Shown in pieces: positions 1 through 6,392 of a DNA stretch of 64,000 nucleotides (the first letter of the stretch is position 1; each line of letters starts with the position of its first letter). Origin of the DNA: Kistimonas asteriae (GTDB lineage Bacteria; Pseudomonadota; Gammaproteobacteria; Pseudomonadales; Endozoicomonadaceae); the NCBI RefSeq assembly GCF_018263925.1, contig NZ_JAEVHF010000002.1:310001-374000 (forward strand), in the 5' to 3' direction. Both the position numbers and the translations under genes were made by a program. Under the pieces are notes generated by a model. That model saw only the letters and a list, made by a program, of their open reading frames with translations, had not been told where the DNA came from and made no database searches.

Positions 1-1116
1 AGCTATAATGACGCGGCAGTTTTCGCGGCTGCAGTAAATGTCGCATTAACCAATGCCGGCTTGGGAGCCTCAGCGGCGGTATCAGCAGATACATCGACTG
101 TTACTGTCACCAGTAACAGTGTCACGGCATCGGCGAAGATCACGATTTCCCCTGTCGTGGCGCTGGTACCCGCCTCCCAGGACTTCAATTTTATTTTTGA
201 TGGCGTCAATGTGCTGGATACCAGCGGCGCAACTGATTTTGTCATTTCCATTGATGGCACGGATCAGAACATTGCTCTGGCAGCAGACAGTTATACCGAT
301 GCCACTACCTTTATGACTGACCTTAATACGGCGTTAACGGGGCTGGGCGCCACGGCATCGGTGGTTGGTGGTACGACGGTCAGGGTCGCTAGTGGCAATA
401 AAGGAGTTGGTGGCAGTATTGAGATTACGGCCAGTGGTTCAGCAGCAACCGCTTTGGCGAATGTTGAGCATGTTGGCAATGATGCGATCATCAGGGATGT
501 CACGTCTTACATTGGGAGTAATTTTGTTGATGGTGTGACCGATACCATAGCTGTCAAAGTGGGTGCGACAACGACACAGCTGGATATCGGAAGCACGGCC
601 CCGGCGGATGCTGCAGCCTTGGCGACGGCAATACAGACCGCTGCAGATGCCGCGACGCTCGGCATGACAGTCACTGAAGCCGGCGGTGAAATTACCATCA
701 CCCATACGGCTGCAACCGATAAAGTGGAACTCTCTGTCGCCACAGCACAGGCGCTGGGTGAACTTGATGTAGCCGGTATGAATAATGTTGATCTCCCCTC
801 GAACCTGGTTGCCAGCCCCGCAGTGACCAGCCCCGGTGGCGCTTCTGAAACCCTCTGGTTCCAGGCGATGGATGCTGCCGCCGCCAGCAACCTGACCGAA
901 TATTTCGATATTGAAATTATTGATACCAACGGTAATGGTGCGATTGATGCCGGAGATAATCAGTCGGTCATTAAATTTAATAACAACGGCGGGGATGATT
1001 TCGGTCATGAAGTGGTGCTCGAAAACATCAACCTGTTGAATTTCGGTTCCACCAATGTGGAAATCCTCAATAATCTGATCGCTAATGGAAATATTGTAAT
1101 TGGAGATATAACCTGA
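1..1116 (+). CDS. 3' end of a large repeat-containing surface or secreted protein (partial)
   Basis: The reading frame is open from base 1 to the TGA at 1114-1116, so this is the C-terminal 371 residues of a longer protein. It is rich in Ala, Thr, Val, Asp and Gly and poor in Cys and Lys. About three diverged repeats can be seen; each has a beta-rich stretch, a helix such as TDLNTALTGLGATASV, then a strand ending in I/V-x-I/V-T/S. That pattern resembles flagellin hook-IN or bacterial adhesin modules. Near the end, DTNGNGAIDAGD (about residues 308-319) is a good EF-hand or dockerin-type calcium loop. The TolC-family gene 1.3 kb downstream on the same strand fits type I secretion of an adhesin, but no ABC or membrane-fusion component is in view. 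The function is inferred, not proven. Confidence 0.6.
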   Translation, partial: SYNDAAVFAAAVNVALTNAGLGASAAVSADTSTVTVTSNSVTASAKITISPVVALVPASQDFNFIFDGVNVLDTSGATDFVISIDGTDQNIALAADSYTDATTFMTDLNTALTGLGATASVVGGTTVRVASGNKGVGGSIEITASGSAATALANVEHVGNDAIIRDVTSYIGSNFVDGVTDTIAVKVGATTTQLDIGSTAPADAAALATAIQTAADAATLGMTVTEAGGEITITHTAATDKVELSVATAQALGELDVAGMNNVDLPSNLVASPAVTSPGGASETLWFQAMDAAAASNLTEYFDIEIIDTNGNGAIDAGDNQSVIKFNNNGGDDFGHEVVLENINLLNFGSTNVEILNNLIANGNIVIGDIT

Positions 1117-1171
1117 TCTTGCATAACAGAATGAGGTTGATCTGAGAAAGCATAATAGCTAAGAGGCTAAT

Positions 1172-2149
1172 ATGAGTATACGTGATATGGGTACTGGTTC
1201 TGTCATGATTTCAGGGCGGGATGCTACGAAGATGGCTGTCAAAGGTGATGTGAAACTTAACTTTGTTGAAAAAATAAAGGCTTTCTTTGGAGGAAAAGTT
1301 TGTGTAGAAGTGAGTGATGCGGAAGGTTATTTGAAAGCCTGCTATGAAAAGGGAAAAATTGAGAATGTAAGCCAGAGTCTTCTTGAGAACTTATGCATTA
1401 CTGATAGGCGTGTGGCGGTTGTTGATGATGATGATGGTGATGGTGATGTTGGTGTTGATAAACATTTTCCTATTGGAAGTAAGGAAAGGGATGTGCATCG
1501 AGCGCAAAACATAAGCTTGAATTATCAACAATACGCTGTTGCCTACCACGGAGCCTCTGAATATATTGATAATGACGGTGAAGCGGATAAGAGTATAGAT
1601 AGTTTTTCGAAAGACCTTGTAAAACAAATAAACAGCCATATCTTTAGTGATAATTACGACGAGAGTTCAATCGATGATTTTGTGGAAGGGCTTGTATCGG
1701 CTAAGCAGCTTTGTGTTGCTAAAGAGTATTTGGATTGTACTAAATCTGCTTATTGGAATGTTCCTGATGAATGGAAGGACAGTTTTTCACGACTCTATGC
1801 TCAAGTGTCTGAAAAATTAAAAGGGTTAGAGATACCATCACTTGAAAATGCAGAGGGAACGAATAGTAACGAAGAGCTGTATTTTCAAATTCGAGGGTTG
1901 TTTTCGTATGATTTCTTTATTGGTCGTGAATATATGGGTGATACAGATAAGAATATTAGGAGTTTTATAGAGAGTGTAGAAGACGCTGCTCAGCTAGGTA
2001 TGATAGAAAGTATTTTTTCAGGGCAAGAATTAAGGGTATTTTTAGGAAGATATGATTCACATTTTATGTTAGATAAAAATAGTTTTGAGGATGGGGATGA
2101 TTATTTTTCACTCATAGAAACTGTACGAGAACGTTTAAGAAATGAATAA
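1172..2149 (+). CDS. Hypothetical acidic protein, AT-rich orphan gene
   Basis: This is a 325-residue ORF starting at ATG 1172 behind an AAGAGG-like ribosome site. I do not recognise the family. There is no signal peptide or membrane segment. The protein is acidic, with a DDDDGDGD tract near residues 86-95 encoded by a GAT/GGT simple repeat. The C-terminal two thirds looks helical, with many Asp, Glu, Ser and Tyr. Codon choice is much richer in A/T than in the neighbouring genes, suggesting recent transfer or a rapidly evolving accessory gene. It lies alone between the repeat protein and tolC. A secreted effector or phage-derived protein are possibilities, but nothing in the sequence decides between them. 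Confidence 0.65.
   Translation: MSIRDMGTGSVMISGRDATKMAVKGDVKLNFVEKIKAFFGGKVCVEVSDAEGYLKACYEKGKIENVSQSLLENLCITDRRVAVVDDDDGDGDVGVDKHFPIGSKERDVHRAQNISLNYQQYAVAYHGASEYIDNDGEADKSIDSFSKDLVKQINSHIFSDNYDESSIDDFVEGLVSAKQLCVAKEYLDCTKSAYWNVPDEWKDSFSRLYAQVSEKLKGLEIPSLENAEGTNSNEELYFQIRGLFSYDFFIGREYMGDTDKNIRSFIESVEDAAQLGMIESIFSGQELRVFLGRYDSHFMLDKNSFEDGDDYFSLIETVRERLRNE
1424..1459 (+). repeat. GAT/GGT simple-sequence tract inside a coding region
   Basis: A run of GAT, GGT and GTT triplets encodes an Asp/Gly/Val-rich segment of the AT-rich orphan gene. Because the unit is three bases, a change in length would alter the acidic tract without shifting the frame. Confidence 0.6.
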
Positions 2150-2385
2150 AGTGGATTCTGGTTTAATATGATGACAGGAATTCAGATTAATGTTTTCCTG
2201 TTAAATGACTTGCTATTCTTCTAGCCACGAATCGTCATATAAGGATATTCATACAAAGAAAAACCTGGTTGAGGCACACATCGTAGATGATACGGGTAGA
2301 GGTAGATTTTCCCCACTCTACTAAACTTATCGTGATAGCGAACCGATAACTTATTACTAAGTGTTTCACGATGGTCAGGGACGAC

Positions 2386-3810
2386 ATGAACAGAATCGCT
2401 GCAAACCGGGGAAGGGGATTTCTCTCAGGCATGATTGCCGGCCTGCTTCTGGGTGCCGGTTCTGCACAGGCGGTGACGCTGCAGGAAGCCATTGCGCATA
2501 CCATTGAAACCAATCCTGAAGTCCTGATCGGCCTTAACCGTTTCCGTGCAGGTAAAGAACAGATTGCGGTGGAGCGTGCCAGCTTTTTACCTAAGATTGA
2601 TCTTGATGCCTCCTATGGTCTGAAAAAGCGGGAATATGATCTGGGTTCCACGGATGAGGATAGCGACGACAAGATCTTTGAAACCGGTTTTTCACTACAA
2701 CAAAAACTGTTTGACGGGTATAAAACCAAGTACCGGGTGCAAAGTGCCCGGCACATGAATGATTTCCGTTCCATACTCCTGCGCGAAACGGCTCAGAGTG
2801 TGGCACTACGCGTCGCCGAAGTTTACCTCAAGGTACTCCGGGCACAGCAGCTGGTGGAGCTGGCACGGGAAAACCTGGCGGTTCATGATGAAATCTATGA
2901 CCAGACCTTCCAGAAAGCGGGCAGTGGCCTGGCCCGTAACTCCGACCTCGAACAGATTCGCAGCCGTCGTGCACGTGCCAGTGCCAACCTGGTGAATGCC
3001 ATTAATGGTATTTCCAATGCGCGGAGTGAATTTTTCAGTATCGCGAATATCAAACCCAAAAGTCTGGTAATGCCTCAGCTTGATACATCCTTGTTGCCCA
3101 TGACGCTGGATGACGCCCTGTCTGTGGCCGGTCAGCACAGTCCGGCTATACGGGCCGCAGGCGCTGAGGTGCTGGCTATGGAGGCGCGTGCCAAGTCCAG
3201 TGAAAGTTATCGTTGGCCAACCGTCGACCTTGCACTGGATAAAACCTGGAATGATACAAATTCAGACATCGATGCGACGGATGGCAAGACGGATGACCTG
3301 GGTGTCATGGTTAACCTGTCTTACAGCCTCTACAGCGGTGGTGCCAACAGTGCCCTGAAGCGGGAAGCATTTTATCAGGTTGAAGAAGCGCGTGCCGTGA
3401 GGGACCTGCAATTCCGCGAAGTGATGAAAGAGGTGCGCCTTGCATGGGATGGTTATGTCTATATGGCTGGCCGCATGAACTACCTGAAGGAGCATGTGGA
3501 AGCCAGTCGTGAGGTGGCTAGGGAATACCAGCAGCAGTTCCGGCTGGGCAAGCGGTCACTGCTGGACCTGTTGGATACGGAAAATGAACTGTTTCAGGCT
3601 CAGCAGGATTTCATTGCCGTGGTTCACGATGAACTCTATTCACGGTTCCGCATCCTCAAGAATACGGGCAAGTTGCTCGAAACCTTGAATATCAGCCTGC
3701 CCCACACCATGCGCGAACGCCTGGATTATGTGGCAGGCCGAGCTCAATCCAGCGAAGAGGAAGTCCGCGACTGGATCGACTTTACAGCAGATCTTCTTCC
3801 TGACCTATAA
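2386..3810 (+). CDS. tolC: TolC-family outer membrane efflux/secretion channel
   Basis: The 474-residue protein starts at ATG 2386, which has an AGGGA ribosome site five bases upstream; the in-frame ATG at 2371 has none. Residues 1-29 form a signal peptide ending GAGSAQA, and the mature chain opens VTLQEAIAHTIETNPEV, typical of TolC proteins. Two outer-membrane-efflux repeats follow, with long coiled-coil helices and the FRLGKRSLLDLLDTENELF segment of the second repeat. The length matches the family. Such channels form a trimeric tunnel through the outer membrane for type I secretion or RND/ABC/MFS efflux. The adhesin-like gene upstream points to type I secretion, resembling LapE or AggA-type TolC proteins, but its inner-membrane partners are outside the window. 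Confidence 0.9.
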   Translation: MNRIAANRGRGFLSGMIAGLLLGAGSAQAVTLQEAIAHTIETNPEVLIGLNRFRAGKEQIAVERASFLPKIDLDASYGLKKREYDLGSTDEDSDDKIFETGFSLQQKLFDGYKTKYRVQSARHMNDFRSILLRETAQSVALRVAEVYLKVLRAQQLVELARENLAVHDEIYDQTFQKAGSGLARNSDLEQIRSRRARASANLVNAINGISNARSEFFSIANIKPKSLVMPQLDTSLLPMTLDDALSVAGQHSPAIRAAGAEVLAMEARAKSSESYRWPTVDLALDKTWNDTNSDIDATDGKTDDLGVMVNLSYSLYSGGANSALKREAFYQVEEARAVRDLQFREVMKEVRLAWDGYVYMAGRMNYLKEHVEASREVAREYQQQFRLGKRSLLDLLDTENELFQAQQDFIAVVHDELYSRFRILKNTGKLLETLNISLPHTMRERLDYVAGRAQSSEEEVRDWIDFTADLLPDL

Positions 3811-4120
3811 GACTGACGGTGTCTTTGCCGCGCATCTGTTCCCGATAGCCGCGACGGGTCAGGAGTTTCTCCTGGGCGGCAGGCGGGAAGTCCGTAAAGC
3901 TGATCATGTTTTTCTCAATCATCAACTCAACCAAGTCCTCCAGCACCCGGATGAAGTCGAGATCAGAGGTCTGCATCACCAGCTTGCCGAACTCCATTTT
4001 CTGCTCCAGAAAAGCCTTCAGCGCTGGATCTTTTGGGTTTATCACCTGCCACTGATCGTTAAGCGGCTTTTCTGATAGCGCGACAATCGCGCCAGCATCG
4101 TCCCTGAGAGCGTAAAGCAT
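3782..4120 (-). CDS. Conserved hypothetical protein (Pseudomonas 'tryptophan synthase beta-like' small protein)
   Basis: This 112-residue protein starts at ATG 4120, chosen because GGAGG lies six bases upstream; an outer in-frame ATG at 4135 has no ribosome site. The end overlaps the 3' end of tolC by 29 bases in convergent orientation. It opens MLYALRDDAGAIVALSEKP, has a central QTSDLDFIRVLEDLVELMI helix, and ends IGQEEDLL. From memory this matches a short family found in Pseudomonas and relatives that databases often mislabel as tryptophan synthase beta subunit. It has no PLP-binding features and is too short to be one. No function is known to me. It is soluble and has no export signal. Confidence 0.75.
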   Translation of the reverse strand: MLYALRDDAGAIVALSEKPLNDQWQVINPKDPALKAFLEQKMEFGKLVMQTSDLDFIRVLEDLVELMIEKNMISFTDFPPAAQEKLLTRRGYREQMRGKDTVSLIGQEEDLL

Positions 4121-4231
4121 GGCTGCCTCCTCCATGTGACGGTAAGAACAATCTGCAATTAAAACAGCTCTGCTCAGAAGCCCTTACGCCAAGAATCCAT
4201 TCTTAAAGCTTAGATCAAGAATCCCCGTCGA

Positions 4232-4843
4232 TCACTGGAATGGGGTACGTTCACTGGGCATGGTGGCCCATGTCGGGAGTGTGAACCAGCCGATGTCTGA
4301 CAACGATTTCCGGGTTACGGGCAGTGAGTCGAGTAACGTGTTGATCAGGGTCTGTGCAACCTCACTGATAGGCACGCCGGGCTGTCCTTCACTGCTACCT
4401 GTGGTTGTCCACAGGGTGGCGCCAGATTGAATATCCAGTAATTTCAATGAGAGAGTAACTTGTGGGCGGTTTGCGGCATCCTGCGACCAGTTATCCACAA
4501 TGCCGGTCAAACCCAGCTGAATACCATGCTGGCGAGCCCATTGGCTGGCATTCTTCAATTTGTGCGCATCCCTGAGGACTTTGGTCTGGTCATCAATCCA
4601 GCTTTGTGGCGGATGCTGAAGGCCTGTGATGCCGTGCTCCGTGAGAGCGCGGGTGAGCAGGAGTTCAACTTGAATGCTGGCATCTTCACTGGGAGCCGCG
4701 ACAGGCAAGACTGTCCACTGGCGATCCACCGGGTAACCTGCCCGGTAGGGATTGCTGCTGCAGGCAGACAGCAGCACCGTCAAAAGAACTGCCAGCAGGG
4801 TTTGGATTCTGGTCGGTGTGAATGAACGGATCAGACAATTCAT
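4232..4843 (-). CDS. Predicted outer-membrane or periplasmic lipoprotein
   Basis: This 203-residue protein begins at ATG 4843, overlapping the stop of the ADP-ribose pyrophosphatase gene by four bases (ATGA), so translation is probably coupled. The N-terminus has basic residues, a hydrophobic stretch and the lipobox LLSAC, so the mature protein should be a lipid-anchored Cys-SSNPYRAG. The rest looks like a mixed alpha/beta fold with a strand LLDIQSGATLWTTTG, which recalls the CsgG/LpoB/FlgO-like lipoprotein fold; that resemblance is weak. It is the last gene of a three-gene operon with nudF and a nucleotidyltransferase. Its role there is unknown. Confidence 0.75.
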   Translation of the reverse strand: MNCLIRSFTPTRIQTLLAVLLTVLLSACSSNPYRAGYPVDRQWTVLPVAAPSEDASIQVELLLTRALTEHGITGLQHPPQSWIDDQTKVLRDAHKLKNASQWARQHGIQLGLTGIVDNWSQDAANRPQVTLSLKLLDIQSGATLWTTTGSSEGQPGVPISEVAQTLINTLLDSLPVTRKSLSDIGWFTLPTWATMPSERTPFQ

Positions 4844-5454
4844 GCGTACTGTTCCCTGATCGATTGGCGGTTCAATTGTAGCCACTGCAATGCAATGAGC
4901 GTGGCGGCATTATTGGTTTCACCCCTGGCCATTTTGGCAAAGGCTCCGGTGGCTGGCAGCACATGGACACGGATATCTTCCCCTTCGGTGTCCAGCCCGT
5001 GAATACCGCCGGCGTTACTGCTGTCTGTCAGACCACAGTAGAGCCAGATGCGTTCACTGCAGGCGCCGGGTGTGGAGAAGTAGTCTGTTATTGGCAGTAG
5101 AGTGCTGATGTCGCTGCCGGCTTCTTCTATGGCTTCACGGCGGGCGACGGCTTCGGGTGTTTCACCGGCGTCCAGGATACCCGCTACAACTTCCAGCATC
5201 CACGCCGGTTCGCCTGCAGCAAACGCACCTACACGGAATTGTTCAACCAGTATGACTTCGTCTCTTGCCGGGTCGTAAAGCAGGACGCCGGCAGCAGGTG
5301 TCCTGATAAAGACTTCCCGTGCCAGTGGTTTGCTCCAGCCGCCTTGAAACAGGGTATGTTTCAGGTGATAACGGACAGCGCTGAAGAAACCCTTGAACAG
5401 GGTTTCCTCCTTGCTGATAACCACATCATGTGGTGGTTGGGTATTATTGGTCAT
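4840..5454 (-). CDS. nudF: ADP-ribose pyrophosphatase (Nudix)
   Basis: NudF hydrolyses ADP-ribose to AMP and ribose 5-phosphate. The 204-residue protein has a full Nudix box at about residues 92-114, with G92, E98 and the R106-E107...E110-E111 cluster that bind magnesium. The upstream RTPAAGVLLYDP and VEQFRVGAF segments are typical of the ADP-ribose pyrophosphatase branch. The start was placed at ATG 5454; a TTG at 5466 is in frame. The gene follows the nucleotidyltransferase by about 20 bases and overlaps the lipoprotein gene by four, so the three appear co-transcribed. Pairing with an NMN/NaMN adenylyltransferase-like gene suggests recycling of NAD breakdown products. Confidence 0.88.
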   Translation of the reverse strand: MTNNTQPPHDVVISKEETLFKGFFSAVRYHLKHTLFQGGWSKPLAREVFIRTPAAGVLLYDPARDEVILVEQFRVGAFAAGEPAWMLEVVAGILDAGETPEAVARREAIEEAGSDISTLLPITDYFSTPGACSERIWLYCGLTDSSNAGGIHGLDTEGEDIRVHVLPATGAFAKMARGETNNAATLIALQWLQLNRQSIREQYA

Positions 5455-5475
5455 GACATTATCCAAAGCGGTGCA

Positions 5476-6048
5476 TCATTGACGGGATGTGCGATACAAC
5501 CCTTGCGCCAGAATCCGATCACGGACTTCCGGCGTGACCAGCGTATCAAGTTCGTGGAGACCGTTGTTGTCGTCCAATGCGGTCTCCTGCAGCAGTTGTC
5601 GAACCTGTGAACTGCGCGCTGTCACACGCTCATCGGCCGTGAATAATGGCCAACGAGCCTCAATCTCTGCATGACGGTAGAAACGCCGCCATGTTTCCGG
5701 CACGGCATTGTCGGGGCCGCGAATGAAGCTGAGGTTGGCATCAGGATGCATGCTTTCCAATACGACCAGCACATCAAAGGTATACACCGGTTTATTTGGG
5801 TGTTGATTCAGTAACGCGTTCTCTATCTCGCTGACGTCCAGCGTACAACCGGGCAGCGAAATAGGTTTTGCAAAACACCGGAGCAAATCCAGCCGCTGCT
5901 CAAAAGGCAGTGGTTGTTTACTGAAGGCATGGGCGGCGCTGGGGACCAGAATGATATGGTCAAAGTGTCCGGCCGCCTGTTCAAGGACATCCAGGTGCCC
6001 GAGCGTCGGGGGATCAAACACAGAACCGAATACGCCAATGTCAGTCAT
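5476..6048 (-). CDS. Nicotinate/nicotinamide mononucleotide adenylyltransferase-like protein
   Basis: This 190-residue member of the HIGH-type nucleotidyltransferase family has FDPPTLGH at residues 11-18, which binds ATP phosphates, and a late SSQVRQLL matching the ISSTxxR motif. It aligns by eye with NadD-type enzymes that make deamido-NAD or NAD from the mononucleotide and ATP. The canonical nadD of these bacteria sits elsewhere with holA and rlmH, so this may be a second enzyme, possibly one preferring NMN. It is the first gene of an operon with the ADP-ribose pyrophosphatase and a lipoprotein. The catalytic assignment is good; substrate preference is inference. Confidence 0.8.
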   Translation of the reverse strand: MTDIGVFGSVFDPPTLGHLDVLEQAAGHFDHIILVPSAAHAFSKQPLPFEQRLDLLRCFAKPISLPGCTLDVSEIENALLNQHPNKPVYTFDVLVVLESMHPDANLSFIRGPDNAVPETWRRFYRHAEIEARWPLFTADERVTARSSQVRQLLQETALDDNNGLHELDTLVTPEVRDRILAQGLYRTSRQ

Positions 6049-6223
6049 GCGAACAATTATCTTCTGGCTAGGGAAAAGGTGCAGAAAGTGTAACTGAAAA
6101 CAGGTTCCGGAAGCACGGCTGACGGTCTACAACATGCCTGTGTTCGCTGGATGGGTGGGTGGGTTGGGTTTGCTGCGTGGTTGCTTAGGTAATCCTTGTT
6201 AATTTGAGGGGTATAACTACTGA
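6049..6223. other. Upstream part of a 344-base intergenic region
   Basis: No ORF is supported here. It must hold the minus-strand promoter for the nucleotidyltransferase operon, though I see no clear hexamers. A G/T-rich patch near 6150-6180 has no obvious meaning. The remainder of the gap holds the candidate small RNA and its terminator. Confidence 0.4.
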
Positions 6224-6350
6224 TTTAGTCCTTTGGGAGAAGGCGTATTATTGGCCTCACTTTTTCATTACTTCCTGACTTTTGGTTGGAATACTGTCCT
6301 GGCGTCTCTCCCTCCTCCCCCCTCTTTATTGGGCGCCAGGCTTTTTTTTC
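6224..6350 (+). ncRNA. Candidate small regulatory RNA with C/U-rich terminator loop
   Basis: A strong intrinsic terminator on the plus strand has no plus-strand gene before it: the nearest plus-strand coding sequence ends at 3810, and both flanking genes are on the minus strand. A separate short transcript is the simplest explanation. A TATTAT at 6246-6251 preceded by TTTAGT at 6224-6229 (16-base spacer) is a possible promoter, giving an RNA of roughly 90 bases; TATAAC at 6212 would give a longer one. The terminator loop is almost pure C and U with repeated CCUCC, complementary to ribosome-binding sites. The 5' end is uncertain. Confidence 0.4.
6298..6349 (+). terminator. Intrinsic terminator with large pyrimidine loop
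   Basis: CCTGGCG at 6298-6304 pairs perfectly with CGCCAGG at 6334-6340. Three more base pairs including wobbles extend it inward, leaving a 23-base loop made almost wholly of C and T. Eight T follow from 6342. The opposite strand lacks a T run, so it acts on plus-strand transcripts. Confidence 0.75.
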
Positions 6351-6392
6351 TTCTCTCTTCTTTTCTCCTGAACATTAACCTCATCTGAGTCT

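Noticed and set aside
439-1008. 189-residue minus-strand ORF
   Set aside because: It lies wholly inside the repeat-protein frame, which is open through the window edge and shows clear protein repeats.
3782-4120. Tryptophan synthase beta subunit
   Set aside because: At 112 residues, with no PLP-binding features, it cannot be that enzyme. The label is a known annotation artefact for this family.
6196-6217. TTGTTA and TATAAC as an sRNA promoter pair
   Set aside because: The spacer would be only 10 bases, too short for a sigma-70 promoter. The pair at 6224/6246 is a little better.
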